Shown: one piece after another, positions 9,311 through 18,311 of the stretch
How the letters are laid out: every line of letters begins with the position of its first letter
Position numbering within the stretch: the stretch's first letter is position 1
NCBI GenBank assembly: GCA_965228005.1
Contig: CBDDGV010000003.1
Location: 1,178,001 to 1,242,000, forward strand
Reading direction: 5' to 3'
Origin: JBCCXZ01 sp965228005
GTDB taxonomy: Bacteria; Planctomycetota; Planctomycetia; Pirellulales; Lacipirellulaceae
DNA: 64,000 nt
Translations under genes and position numbers: made by a program
Notes under the pieces: generated by a model
The model's database searches: none
The model's input: only the letters and a program-made list of their open reading frames with translations
What the model was told of the DNA's origin: nothing

Positions 9311-10149
9311 GGCGCGTCCCCCAGCGGTTCGGCGGGGATGCTCAGCGGCTCGACCGGTTCGTCGGTGACTTCGATCACGCCGTCGTCCATCGGCAAGCTG
9401 GTCCGCGGCTTCTTCTGCGGCACGAGCGACGTGTCGTAGATCAGCGGCTCCGGCGAGCCGTAAGAGAACGCCCCGCCCGGCAGCTCGGTGTCCGGCGTGC
9501 GTCCGCCGAGGCGGACGATCGCGATCGGCCGCCCCAAGTGGTCCGCGGTCACGAGCGGGTCCTCGCCCGGCGCCGCTTCCAACCAGCGCTGGCCGCCCTC
9601 GGCGTCCTCGTCCACCGGCGGGGCCAGCTCGGGGTCTTCGACGTAGACGACCCTTGTGATGAACTTCCCTTCGGCCGCCATCAGCAGCTCGTCCCGCGTC
9701 AGCTCGACCGGGACCGGGAACCGCAGCCGCAACCCCGGCGGCGGGTAGAGCCGGTCGATCACCTCGACCGTGGGGAACAGCTCGACGCCCGGCTCGCCCG
9801 GGACCTCGGTGACTTTGAAACGATAGACTTCCGCCAGCCGCAGCCCCGCGAGCAGCTTGCCCTCGCGGCTGTCGGCGAAACCGGTTCCCGCCGCCGGTGC
9901 GATCCGGGCCCCCTCGGGGACCCGGATCTCAACCGGCTGGCAGTAACCCGACAACGGCCCACCGCGAAGCAGTCGCTGGCGGCCAATCGCTCCCGGAGGC
10001 GTAGCACCGGCGTGGAGCCAGTGCGTCGGCCGTTCCTGCGCCGGTGCATCCGCACCGACCGCCAGGCCCGCCAACACTGCACAAAGCAGTCTGCCTGCGA
10101 CCCGCACGCGGCCGGAGCCGTGTGCTGCTTGTGAGCGAACCGTTGCCAT
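9307..10149 (-). CDS. Secreted envelope protein, paralogue of upstream gene
   Basis: 280 residues from the ATG at the right edge, preferred to a TTG 42 nt upstream because it directly precedes the signal sequence (hydrophobic stretch LLCAVLAGLAVGADAPA). The middle shows YRFKVTEVPGEPGVELFPT, then FPVPVELTRDEL and FITRVVYVEDPELA. The neighbouring gene at 10198-11490 has the same order of segments (YRLKLTNIPDRPGVELYPT, SPVPIQFTDEDL, YVTKVIYLPDPEF), so the two are tandem paralogues with divergent ends. I know of no biochemical role; this type of protein occurs in planctomycete envelopes. It is coupled by 4-nt overlap to the DUF11 gene downstream. Confidence 0.75.
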   Translation of the reverse strand: MATVRSQAAHGSGRVRVAGRLLCAVLAGLAVGADAPAQERPTHWLHAGATPPGAIGRQRLLRGGPLSGYCQPVEIRVPEGARIAPAAGTGFADSREGKLLAGLRLAEVYRFKVTEVPGEPGVELFPTVEVIDRLYPPPGLRLRFPVPVELTRDELLMAAEGKFITRVVYVEDPELAPPVDEDAEGGQRWLEAAPGEDPLVTADHLGRPIAIVRLGGRTPDTELPGGAFSYGSPEPLIYDTSLVPQKKPRTSLPMDDGVIEVTDEPVEPLSIPAEPLGDAP

Positions 10150-10197
10150 GAGTGTCCATCGTTGTCTGCTGAGCCACTGCCGCACCCGCAAAGCGGG

Positions 10198-11490
10198 CTA
10201 CTGGCAGACGCACTCCTCGTTTCCGCACTTGTCACACGCGGCCCCGACGCGGCCGGCCAGCTTCTTCAAAGCCGTCGGCAGGGCAGGGGGGAGCGTGCCG
10301 CCAAACACTTGCAGCGGAGCCCGGTTCACTTCCGACACGCGGACGTGGTTCACCGGCTTCGGGTAGCTCATGCCCGGTCGCTGCTTGACGGTCATCGTCA
10401 TCTTGTGGACCGGCGGCGGGATCAGCACCTTGGTGCGGTTCTTGATCGTGTGGCTCGTCAGGCCGGCGGGCGAACCCAGCGGCACGTGCGGCGGGCCGGG
10501 CAGGCCGATCGGCGTGCCGGTGATCGGCATGCCCCACGCCGGGCCGTTCACGCCCGACACTACGCCGGGGGGAGCCACCTGCGGAGCGAAGTTCGCCGTC
10601 GGCATCCCCTGCGGGACCATCGCCCCGCCGCCGTAGCCGGCGTCGTAACCGCCTTCGTATCCGGGCTGGCAATTGCCGTCGGGGCAGTAGCCGCCATCGT
10701 ATTGAACGGGCTGCACCATGCCGCCGCCGCCCATCATCTGGCCGGGCAGTTGCAGGTCGAGGTTGCCGATCCGCACGATCGCCAGGATCGAGCCGCGGCG
10801 GTCCGCCTCGGTGATCGGGTCAACGCCCGGATCAAGCCGGGTGCTCACCAGCGTCTCGACACCCGAGAGAGCCAGTTCCTGGAACTCGGGGTCCGGCAGG
10901 TAGATCACCTTGGTCACGTAGTTGCCGCTGAGCACCTGGTCGAGGTCCTCGTCGGTGAACTGGATCGGCACCGGCGAGTGCGCCAGGAACGCGTCGGTCC
11001 GCGGAGTGACCGGGGCCACCTCGATGGTCGGGTACAGCTCCACGCCCGGACGGTCCGGGATGTTGGTCAGCTTCAGGCGGTAGATCGAGCCCTGGGGGAA
11101 GTTCTGCCGCCCCGGCATCACGAGCGGAGCCGAGTCGAACATGCTGTGGCCGCTGACGTCCCAGGAAACCTGGCCGCCCTCGACGCCCAAGAAGGCGATC
11201 TGCGAGGTCGAGCCCGCGCCGCCCATGCCCGCTCCCGGAGGGCACCCGGGGCCCACCGGCGGCATCCCCATGCCGGGCATGCCCATGCCGCCCATCATCG
11301 CCGAGGCAGGAACCACCCCGCCGCCCATCGCTCCGGGGCCGATCACCCCAGGACCGGGGCCCCCCACTCCGGGGCCGGGTTCCATGATCCGCTGAGCCGG
11401 CGGGAGGTTCTCCGCCAGCCGGCCGGCGCAGCCCGTCGAGAACACGACGCACGCCGCGAAAGCCGTCCATGTAAATCTGCGTGTAGCCAT
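10198..11490 (-). CDS. Gly/Pro/Met-rich lipoprotein, tandem paralogue
   Basis: 430 residues. Start chosen at the ATG after a GGGGGGACC run; the signal sequence ends CVVFSTGCAG, a lipobox. After the Cys comes a Gly-Pro-Met-rich low-complexity region (about residues 30-85), then the conserved core shared with the downstream gene, then a second low-complexity stretch rich in Gly/Tyr/Pro, then a basic segment and a Cys cluster at the very end (CDKCGNEECVCQ). The cysteine tail might bind metal or form cross-links; this is inference. First gene of a three-gene cluster; 48 nt separates it from the next gene. Nothing in it identifies an enzymatic activity. Confidence 0.75.
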   Translation of the reverse strand: MATRRFTWTAFAACVVFSTGCAGRLAENLPPAQRIMEPGPGVGGPGPGVIGPGAMGGGVVPASAMMGGMGMPGMGMPPVGPGCPPGAGMGGAGSTSQIAFLGVEGGQVSWDVSGHSMFDSAPLVMPGRQNFPQGSIYRLKLTNIPDRPGVELYPTIEVAPVTPRTDAFLAHSPVPIQFTDEDLDQVLSGNYVTKVIYLPDPEFQELALSGVETLVSTRLDPGVDPITEADRRGSILAIVRIGNLDLQLPGQMMGGGGMVQPVQYDGGYCPDGNCQPGYEGGYDAGYGGGAMVPQGMPTANFAPQVAPPGVVSGVNGPAWGMPITGTPIGLPGPPHVPLGSPAGLTSHTIKNRTKVLIPPPVHKMTMTVKQRPGMSYPKPVNHVRVSEVNRAPLQVFGGTLPPALPTALKKLAGRVGAACDKCGNEECVCQ

Positions 11491-11839
11491 TACGGTCCCC
11501 CCTAGAACAGCCCCCGGGTCAGCGACCCCGACGCGCACTGCGTCGGATGGCCACTGCCCGTCAGCCGCCCGGATCCTGCCAGACGTGGTGATCGAATAGT
11601 GTGTTTCGCCAGGAGACCGCCCCCGCTAGCACCGCGGCCCTCGCCGTGGGCGCACTGGGAGCCGGGTTGCCGTGGACGCTTGCCGAGGACGCTCGCTAGT
11701 ATCCCCGGCCCCGCACGGCGACGACCCGACGGGCTGCTTGCGCAGTCCCGAAACGGACCGTTCTCCTGGGAGTAAAGATTCGGTGCAGCACACGCCCGAT
11801 CTTTGGCAAATCCGCTAAAACCGTCAGAGGAGTTGCATC
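11491..11839. other. Divergent intergenic region
   Basis: 349 bases between a minus-strand lipoprotein gene and a plus-strand secreted protein gene, so it must hold both promoters. I see no convincing -35/-10 pair, no long hairpin and no tRNA or small gene. Base composition is slightly less GC-rich toward 11760-11820. Confidence 0.5.
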
Positions 11840-12736
11840 TTGCGCCGCTTGTCAGCCACGCCGCTCGCTGCTGTGCTGCTGGCACTCGGCCCCGCTTGCC
11901 CCGCTCTGGCTCAGCAGGCGCCCCCAGACGGCGCCGACGTCGTCCTGGGCGCCCTGGCCACGCTGCAGCGGGCGCCGAGCCTCTCGGCAAGCGTCCGCTA
12001 CACCACCGCCTCCCATGGCGACGAGCTGCTCGGCACGGGACGCTACCTCCAACGCGGAACGGGGCAGCAAAGGCTCTCGCGGCTCGAGTTGCAGTCTCAG
12101 GTCGCCGGGGAAACCGCCAGCCTGCAGCAGGTGTTCGACGGGAAGTACCTGTGGACCGAGAAGCGGCTCCCCTCCGGTCGGTCGGTCAGTCGGGTGGACG
12201 TCCGCAGGCTGCTAGGCGGCGTCGCCGCGGCCCCGAGGTCGCTGAGCGATTCACCTTACCGCCCCGACCCGCTCGTTGAGACAGCCCTCGCACGGGGCGG
12301 CATGGCGGCCCTGGTGGCCGATCTCTACACCCGCTTCGAGTTTGGCCCGGCCCGGCAGGTCCAGCACCAGGGCGAGGCCGTCTGGGCCGTGGTCGGCTCC
12401 TGGACGCCCGAGGATCTCGCCCGCGCCCTGGGCGAGGACGGCTCCGAGCAGGACTGGCCGGACGTGACGCCCGACCACGTGCTGGTCCTCGTGAGCCTGG
12501 TCGATCGGCTCCCCAGGGTCATCGAATACCGCCGGCACGAAGACGCAGCCCTCCGTGCGGGCCCGTCCTCGGTCGTGCCCTGCCGCGACCCGCTCGTCCG
12601 CTACGAGCTGTTCGAGGTCCGCTTGGGCCCCGTGCTCAGCCTCGACGAATTCCGCTACGTGCCCGGCGAGGTGCAGGTCGTCGACCACACGCCCCTGGCG
12701 GCCGCTCGCGTGGCCGAAGTGGCCCCGCGCCGCTAG
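11840..12736 (+). CDS. Secreted LolA-like protein
   Basis: 298 residues. Start is TTG, supported by CAGAGGAG 7-8 nt upstream and a good signal peptide immediately after it (LAAVLLALGPACPALAQ, signal-peptidase I type). The mature part contains VFDGKYLWTEKRLPSGRSVS followed by a DVRRLL segment, the pattern of LolA/LppX-like half-barrel proteins that carry lipids or lipoproteins across the periplasm. Planctomycetes have many such proteins of unknown cargo. No Lol components are adjacent. The assignment to this fold is moderate; the export signal is clear. Confidence 0.68.
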   Translation: MRRLSATPLAAVLLALGPACPALAQQAPPDGADVVLGALATLQRAPSLSASVRYTTASHGDELLGTGRYLQRGTGQQRLSRLELQSQVAGETASLQQVFDGKYLWTEKRLPSGRSVSRVDVRRLLGGVAAAPRSLSDSPYRPDPLVETALARGGMAALVADLYTRFEFGPARQVQHQGEAVWAVVGSWTPEDLARALGEDGSEQDWPDVTPDHVLVLVSLVDRLPRVIEYRRHEDAALRAGPSSVVPCRDPLVRYELFEVRLGPVLSLDEFRYVPGEVQVVDHTPLAAARVAEVAPRR

Positions 12737-12835
12737 GCCTCCCGTGCCGTTAGGCCAGCGGAGCTAGAAGACTGTGGATCGCCCGCGTAAACTGGCGGTT
12801 TGGCTCGTAGACCCAAACCCCCACAAGACGCAGCT

Positions 12836-13438
12836 GTGCCCCGCATCTTCGCCACCCTCGCCTCGCTCTCCCTCGGCCTGTACGCCGCCGCCCTGGTCCT
12901 CGGACTGGGCATCGGCGACCTGTACGAATCGCCGGAGGATCAGATCGAGTCGATCGTCGCCTGGAAGGGCACCCACCTGCTCACCGGCGCTGCGGCGGCT
13001 CTGGCGGTGGTGTTCGTCCACAGCATCGTGGTGACGTACTTCATCGGCACCAACCGCTGGGTCAAAGAGGTGTCCGAAACCTACCGCTTCGAGGGCCGGG
13101 AGCTCGCCCAGAGCACCCTCCTGAAGCGGAAGACCTTCCCCTGGTGCCTCATGGGCATGCTCGCTGTCGTGACGGTCGGGGCCCTGGGAGCCGCGTCCGA
13201 CCCCGGCACGGGTCGCTCCGGCACCGAGTCGGTGGCGATCTTCCACCTCTTCGCCGCCCTGAGCGGGCTCGCCTTCGTCGGGTACACCTACTACCGCGCC
13301 TGGAACAACATCATGGCCCACCAAGCCGTGATCGAGGGCATCCTCTCCCGCGTCGCCGAGGTCAGGGCCGAGAAGGGGCTCGAAACCGCCGAGCCCATCC
13401 CTGGGGCGATTCCGGTCGAGCGTGCCGCCGCACTCTAG
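12836..13438 (+). CDS. Membrane protein of unknown function
   Basis: About 200 residues with four hydrophobic segments (near 4-24, 43-65, 105-123 and 138-158) separated by short charged loops. A GTG start is taken; a TTG 36 nt upstream (Met-Ala-Arg-Arg-Pro) is also possible and no strong ribosome site decides between them. The region after the second helix, FIGTNRWVKEVSETY, and the later AWNNIMAHQAVIEG are the least hydrophobic and look conserved in character. I do not recognise the family. Independent transcription is likely, since the gene before ends 99 nt upstream. Confidence 0.62.
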   Translation: MPRIFATLASLSLGLYAAALVLGLGIGDLYESPEDQIESIVAWKGTHLLTGAAAALAVVFVHSIVVTYFIGTNRWVKEVSETYRFEGRELAQSTLLKRKTFPWCLMGMLAVVTVGALGAASDPGTGRSGTESVAIFHLFAALSGLAFVGYTYYRAWNNIMAHQAVIEGILSRVAEVRAEKGLETAEPIPGAIPVERAAAL

Positions 13439-13730
13439 AGTCGCCTCAGAGAAGCGTCTCTCTAATGCGTCGAACCGGCAGAAACGGCCAAATCCCACCT
13501 GGTAGGCCGCAGTGACAAGCGAAACCAGGTAACTATACTAGGGAGGCGTCCAGCGGGGTGAGGAGCCCGTCCGCGGGCTCAGCGGCGGCTAGGGTCCCAG
13601 ACCATCCCCACCGCCGACCGCCCGAGCGGGTTTCTGCAACCCGCCGACTCCCTCGATTGGCCGCACCCTTCGTAGACCGCACCCGCCGCGCCCGGCGACC
13701 GCAACCCACCCACCACGGAACGAGGCATCC

Positions 13731-13922
13731 ATGGCAAAGGCAATGACCATCTTCGGGATGGCCGTCGCCGGCTTGCTGCTGCTCGTTTTCGGGGCGGACT
13801 TCTTCACCGGCATCATCTTCGGCAGCGCCGCGAGCGAAACAAAGATGATGCACATCGGCGTGATCGTCGCGTCGACCGCGCTGCTCTACATGAGCTTCTC
13901 GACGTTTCGCGAGCAGAAGTAA
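13731..13922 (+). CDS. Small two-helix membrane protein
   Basis: 63 residues, two transmembrane helices (about 6-28 and 41-58) joined by a short loop SAASETKMMHIG, ending in FREQK. The ATG is preceded by GAACGAGGC at suitable spacing. The high hydrophobicity, proper ribosome site and lack of any competing frame support a real gene. The family is not recognised; the architecture is that of small envelope subunits or regulators. Confidence 0.65.
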   Translation: MAKAMTIFGMAVAGLLLLVFGADFFTGIIFGSAASETKMMHIGVIVASTALLYMSFSTFREQK

Positions 13923-13946
13923 GCGGCCGAGAGCAGCAACGCCAGA

Positions 13947-14594
13947 CTAGGCGGCCCGCAGGATCGAACGCTGCGGCCGGCCCTTGGTCGCTTCGGTATG
14001 CTCCTCGATCATCCCGCCCAACGGCTGAACCCATAACTCATCGTTCTTGGCCAGTTCAGCGAGGGCCCGCAGGTCACGCACCAGACGCGACCGAGTCCGT
14101 GCGGCTATCACCGCGTCGCTCGGGACAACGACGATCGTCGTCGCGGTTAGCCGACGCGCATCCGCTGCACGGAAGAAGTGGGCACGAGTGTTCCTGGTCC
14201 AGACCGAGCGACGCTCCTGCGACCACACACGGTTGGGCGTGAACTCCCACAGGTTCGCTTCCACTTGTCGCAGCCGAGCCGCAGGCGCAGAGGCGTCGAC
14301 CGGTGAGGCAACCGCGTGCAGCGAAAAGGACGCGGCGAGCAGTGCGGCTTGCCGTCGCTCTTCGGCGCCGGCGCCCCGCGAGACGACCGCGGCGTCAGAG
14401 GCTCCGCCGCCCGCCTCCGCCGCAAGCCTTGCCTGATCCTCATCACCGATACCCCAGGTGACTCCCAGACCGACCGACGCGATCTCTGCAACCCCAAGCC
14501 GCACCTCGGCGTCTGGCGCCGGCAGTGCTGACAGGTCGATCAAGAACGAAAGGCGGGCTACGCCCGCGGCAGAAGACGCCATCGAGTCACGCAT
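13947..14594 (-). CDS. Hypothetical Ala/Arg-rich protein
   Basis: 215 residues, no recognisable domain. GGAGG about 8 nt before the ATG supports the start. There is no signal peptide or helix; a weak beta-strand pattern (RLSFLIDL, TTIVVVPSDAV) and a conserved-looking ANLWEFTPNRVWSQERRS stretch suggest a folded cytoplasmic protein. It converges on the small membrane protein gene (24-nt gap). Codon use is similar to neighbours. Function unknown. Confidence 0.55.
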   Translation of the reverse strand: MRDSMASSAAGVARLSFLIDLSALPAPDAEVRLGVAEIASVGLGVTWGIGDEDQARLAAEAGGGASDAAVVSRGAGAEERRQAALLAASFSLHAVASPVDASAPAARLRQVEANLWEFTPNRVWSQERRSVWTRNTRAHFFRAADARRLTATTIVVVPSDAVIAARTRSRLVRDLRALAELAKNDELWVQPLGGMIEEHTEATKGRPQRSILRAA

Positions 14595-14782
14595 AGCTGC
14601 ACAGCCTCCGACGCGGTATACAATACGGGCGGGCCAACGATAGTTGTCGGGCAGCGAGCCGTCGCCGCTCGACCAAACACGCCGCCCGCCGATCAGCCGG
14701 TTTTGGCAGAGTTTGCCGGCCGACGGCTCGACCGCTCCGCCGCCTCACCTGCCGATTGCGGGCCCCGAGACCCCTTGCGTAC

Positions 14783-15775
14783 ATGTCCCTAGCGACGCTC
14801 CCCGAAACGCTGACCGTCCCCGCGTTCCGACCGCACCCGCTGTTGCGGAACGGACACCTCCAAACCGCCGCCGGCGTCTACCTGCCCAGCCGGGTCGGCT
14901 CCTACAACGCTAAGGCCCACGTGGTTGGAGTGGAAGACGGCGAAGCGGTCGTCCTGCACGAAGACGGACCCACCGGAGCGCCCAACGGCGAGGTCGTCCT
15001 GCTCGCCCACGGCCTCACCGGCTGCCACCTCAGCCCTTACATGGTCCGGGTCGCGTCGAAGCTCAACCAGCGCGGCTACACCGTCTTCCGGATGGACCTC
15101 CGCGGTTGCGGCGCCGGGGTCGCGCACGCCGAGAAGCCGGTCCACTGCGGGCTCGGCGGCGACATCGCCGCGGCGCTGGAGCACATCGCCCGCTGCCACC
15201 CCGAGGCGCCCGCCTACGCCGTCGGCTACTCCCTCGGCGGCGCGATTATTCTCAACATGCTCGCCGACGCAGGCCAGTTCGTCTGCGGCAACCTCGTCCG
15301 CTCGCTCGCCATCTGCCCGCCGATCGACCTGGTGTTCACCGAGCAGCACCTCAACACGGGTTTTGCTCGACGCTACAACCGTTTCTTCGCCCGTAGCATC
15401 TGGAAGCAGGTCCTCCACCGCGGGACCGTCCACCCGCACCTCGCCCCGGGCGACCCCGAGCCACCGAAACGGCTCCGCGAACTCGACGAGCGCGTCACCG
15501 CCCCCGCCGGCGGGTTTGCCTCGGCCGACGACTACTACCGCAAAGCCTCGCCGGGACCGAAGCTCTCCGCGATCCGCCAGAGCGTCACGGTGCTCAAGAG
15601 CCAGGACGACCCGATCGTCCCGTTCCACGTCTTCTTCGGCTTCGATCGCAGCGAGGCCGTGGAGATCCTCGCCCCCCGCTCCGGCGGCCACCTCGGGTTT
15701 ATCAGCTCGCGTAGCAACGACCCCGACTCGCGGTGGCTCGACTGGCGGATCATCGACTGGCTCGAAGGCGAGTAA
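14783..15775 (+). CDS. YheT-family alpha/beta hydrolase
   Basis: 330 residues, matching the usual 320-340 of this family of cytoplasmic or peripheral esterase-like hydrolases. Seen: PHPLLRNGHLQT near the N-terminus (a YheT signature), HGLTG oxyanion region, DLRGCG, the nucleophile elbow GYSLGG, and a late DDPIVP aspartate and GGHLGF histidine, so the Ser-Asp-His triad is complete. The ATG giving MSLATLPE is chosen over an upstream TTG. The physiological ester is unknown. The stop lies 16 nt from the stop of the convergent lipoprotein gene, with a small AAGGCC..GGCCTT hairpin between. Confidence 0.86.
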   Translation: MSLATLPETLTVPAFRPHPLLRNGHLQTAAGVYLPSRVGSYNAKAHVVGVEDGEAVVLHEDGPTGAPNGEVVLLAHGLTGCHLSPYMVRVASKLNQRGYTVFRMDLRGCGAGVAHAEKPVHCGLGGDIAAALEHIARCHPEAPAYAVGYSLGGAIILNMLADAGQFVCGNLVRSLAICPPIDLVFTEQHLNTGFARRYNRFFARSIWKQVLHRGTVHPHLAPGDPEPPKRLRELDERVTAPAGGFASADDYYRKASPGPKLSAIRQSVTVLKSQDDPIVPFHVFFGFDRSEAVEILAPRSGGHLGFISSRSNDPDSRWLDWRIIDWLEGE

Positions 15776-15791
15776 GGCCTGGGGCCTTCCG

Positions 15792-16394
15792 CTACAACTC
15801 CGCCATCCCGCGGTCGAACGAAGCCAGCACCTTGTCGAACGCCGGCTTCAGCGTCGCCCAATCCGACTCGGGGCACACGCAGTACACCAGCACCGCTTTG
15901 TCCTTCGCGAGTATCGTCCCGCGGTACCCGTGCATGCCCGTGCCGAAGGCCGTGGAGTAGGTAAACTCGCTCAGCCTCCCCGGGCCCAGAGAGCTGTCGT
16001 GCACCGCCGGGTTGCCCACTTCCGTGTAGCCGTCGTAGTCCTCTTCAGCAAATCTCAGGTAGTAGTCCACGTGCAGCTTGTGGACCGGGTGCAGCTGCGG
16101 CCCGAGCGAATCGTCGGCGCCCGCCGCCATGCCGGGCTCGGCCATCAGCGAGCCCGCCGTGTCGCCCTTCACGCTGATCATCGCCGGACCGGAGATGAAC
16201 TTCGCCCACGCGATCTTCTTCCCGCCGCCGGTGGCTTCCCAGTTCTCCGGGTACGAGCACTCGAACGTGCCGTCGCTGCAGTTCCACGTGCCGAACGACG
16301 TCGGCGCCGCCACCGGCCCCCCGCCGCAACCGGCCAGCAGCAAGCAGGGCAGGGCGCCGCACAGGGTCGCCAGCGGCAGATTGATGAGTCGCAT
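15792..16394 (-). CDS. Lipoprotein of unknown function
   Basis: 200 residues. GGAGGAGG lies 7-8 nt before the ATG and the signal ends LLLAGCGGG, a textbook lipobox. The mature chain begins with a segment containing WNCSDGTFECSYPENWEA, resembling the start of PsbP/MOG1-like domains used in stress-related lipoproteins, and ends with VYCVCPESDWATLKPAFDKVLASF, typical of the final helix of that fold. The assignment to that fold is tentative. The start codon abuts the stop of the upstream membrane protein gene (2 nt apart), so the two form one operon. Confidence 0.72.
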   Translation of the reverse strand: MRLINLPLATLCGALPCLLLAGCGGGPVAAPTSFGTWNCSDGTFECSYPENWEATGGGKKIAWAKFISGPAMISVKGDTAGSLMAEPGMAAGADDSLGPQLHPVHKLHVDYYLRFAEEDYDGYTEVGNPAVHDSSLGPGRLSEFTYSTAFGTGMHGYRGTILAKDKAVLVYCVCPESDWATLKPAFDKVLASFDRGMAEL

Positions 16395-16396
16395 CG

Positions 16397-17245
16397 TCAG
16401 GCCTCCTCCGAAAACGAAACCTCCCCGGCGCTGACCCAGGTCGCCAGCACGCCGAGCATCCAAGAGTAAACAAACAACGCCGCGGTCAGCACGGGCCCCA
16501 CCATCGCCACGGTCACGAACGGCGGGTCCCGCCACAACGCTCGGGCCAGCGCCGCAACGCCGACCCACAACGCGACCGACGCCGCGTAGAACACCGCCCA
16601 CGCCACGGGCTGGAAAAGCAAAGTCCGCAGAATGGGCACGGACACCGGCGCAAAGATCGCGCCCCGCTCGAGCGTCGAGAGCTGCAGAACCGGGTACATC
16701 ACCAAGAGCGCCACGCCGACCACGATCCAAGGGTTTCCCGTCCCCAAGAGGCTCAGCGCGTAACCGCACGCGCCCGCCACGACGGCCATCCCGAGCGTCG
16801 TCGGCAACGACCAAAACCAGTCCCGCCAGTCGCCCTGAACGGCGTGCTCCAGCGTGGTCTGGCCCTGCGTGGTCGACTCGATAATCCCCAGCATGCACAC
16901 CGAGGTGTAACCCAGCATCACCGCCGCCAGGGTGCCGGTGCCCATCGCCATCACCCGCCCGGCCACCGGCAGCGTGAGCAGCAGGTAGTACACGCCGGTC
17001 ACCGCCACGAGTACCAGCGGCGTGAGCAACGCGAGCAACAGGCCGTGCACAATCACCGTGCTGTGCACCGACGGTGCGAGCGAGCCAATCGTCGGCCGAC
17101 CGCCGGCCCGCGTCGCCGACTCCCGCCGCTTGGCCGCCGGGCGCTTCTCGGCCTCTTTGGCCTCCAACTCCGCCCGCGCCGCTTCCATCCGCCGGCGCGC
17201 GAGTTCGCGGCGTGGGTCGATCTCGGCCTGCGGCGTCTCAGACAT
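16397..17245 (-). CDS. Membrane protein, Yip1-like or similar
   Basis: 282 residues: a charged, helical N-terminal 60 residues (RRELARRRMEAARAELEAKE, coiled-coil-like) followed by six hydrophobic helices. The ATG at the right edge follows AAGGGGGC; a longer frame upstream is proline/His-rich and unlikely. The topology recalls Yip1/RDD-type proteins but no diagnostic motif is present, so the function is unknown. It is the first gene of a pair with the lipoprotein gene immediately downstream. Confidence 0.62.
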   Translation of the reverse strand: MSETPQAEIDPRRELARRRMEAARAELEAKEAEKRPAAKRRESATRAGGRPTIGSLAPSVHSTVIVHGLLLALLTPLVLVAVTGVYYLLLTLPVAGRVMAMGTGTLAAVMLGYTSVCMLGIIESTTQGQTTLEHAVQGDWRDWFWSLPTTLGMAVVAGACGYALSLLGTGNPWIVVGVALLVMYPVLQLSTLERGAIFAPVSVPILRTLLFQPVAWAVFYAASVALWVGVAALARALWRDPPFVTVAMVGPVLTAALFVYSWMLGVLATWVSAGEVSFSEEA

Positions 17246-17343
17246 CCGGCCGCCCCCTTGCGGACCAGTGCGAAGAGCGGGTTCCTCTAACCCCGCAATG
17301 TACACCGCCGGGTGCGGGAAACAACCTTTTTCCCGCGCGAGGC

Positions 17344-18186
17344 TTACACAGCGACCGTGGGCGGGTGCGTGTGCGTGAGGCCCTCGATCTGGCACACCGC
17401 GTACGCCACCGCTAGGCCAACCAGCAGAGCCGCCGAGAGCTTCCCCCGGTCGTGGTCGTGGAACTGCAGCTCCGGCAGCAGGTCGCTCGCGGCGATGCAG
17501 AAGAACATGCCCGCCGAGAAGGCCAGGGCGTACGCCAGGGCCGGGCCCTGCTCGTCACCGCCCATCAGGCCGAAGTGGAAGATCAGCACCCCCACGGGGA
17601 TCGCCAGCGCGAACAGCCCGTTCACCGCGTGCCGCATGGGAACCGACCACCCGCCCCGGGCCATCAGCGTCGCGATCGTCATCGAATCGAACGGCTTGTG
17701 CAGCAGGATCGCCAGGAACGTCCCCAGCCCGGGGATCGCCAACGTCGCGTGGCCGTGCGAGACGCTTGCCGCGAGCGCCACGCCCGCGATCACGCTGTGC
17801 AGCGTCAGCCCCAACGCGGCGCCGCTCCAGGTGAGGTCGTGCCCGTGCGACTGGCCCGGAGCGTCGTGCGAGTGGTCGTGCGAGCAGACCACCTCGCCCT
17901 CTTCCACCTCGTGGTGGTGGAAGCAGAAGAACCGCTCGATGAAGAACATCGCCAGCCAGCCCAGCAGCACCCACACGCAGACGGTCACTTCGTCGCCCGG
18001 CGCCTGCCGCAGGGCGTGCGGCAGCAGGTGCAGCAGCCCCACGCCCATCATCACGCCCGCCACGAAGCTCACCGCGCACTCCATCCGCAGGTGCGTCAGC
18101 CGCACCCACGTCGGGATCATCCCCCCGGCCACCGAGGCGGCCAGGATCAGCAGCGAGTAGTACGTCAGCGGAACAACGTCGGGCAC
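17344..18186 (-). CDS. ZIP-family divalent metal transporter
   Basis: 280 residues, about eight transmembrane helices. Seen: HLLPHALR in helix II-III, a His/Asp-rich cytoplasmic loop with FCFHHHEVEEGE and HDHSHDAPGQSHGHD, then the helix IV signature LGLTLHSVIAGVALAAS with the metal-site His. ZIP proteins carry Zn(II), Fe(II) or Mn(II) into the cytoplasm. The His-rich loop suggests zinc. No regulator or Zur-like site is visible. The upstream region (18187-18311) contains a small hairpin repeat and is shared with the divergent dtd gene. A second, shorter ZIP gene lies at 61415. Confidence 0.9.
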   Translation of the reverse strand: MPDVVPLTYYSLLILAASVAGGMIPTWVRLTHLRMECAVSFVAGVMMGVGLLHLLPHALRQAPGDEVTVCVWVLLGWLAMFFIERFFCFHHHEVEEGEVVCSHDHSHDAPGQSHGHDLTWSGAALGLTLHSVIAGVALAASVSHGHATLAIPGLGTFLAILLHKPFDSMTIATLMARGGWSVPMRHAVNGLFALAIPVGVLIFHFGLMGGDEQGPALAYALAFSAGMFFCIAASDLLPELQFHDHDRGKLSAALLVGLAVAYAVCQIEGLTHTHPPTVAV

Positions 18187-18250
18187 AGCAGCGCTTCCTT
18201 CGCAAAGCCGAGTCAGTCAGAATCCCGTATCCTAGCACCATCGTTCCTAG

Positions 18251-18272
18251 CCGGCGAGCTACGCCTCGCCGG
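18251..18272. repeat. Short palindromic intergenic hairpin
   Basis: Inverted repeat CCGGCGAG / CTCGCCGG with a 6-nt loop, in the 125-nt gap between the divergent ZIP and dtd genes. It has no T-run, so it is not a simple terminator. It resembles REP-type intergenic palindromes. Confidence 0.5.
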
Positions 18273-18311
18273 AGCCCCGCCAGCAAGCTCAACTAGCAAG
18301 ACCCGCGCCCC

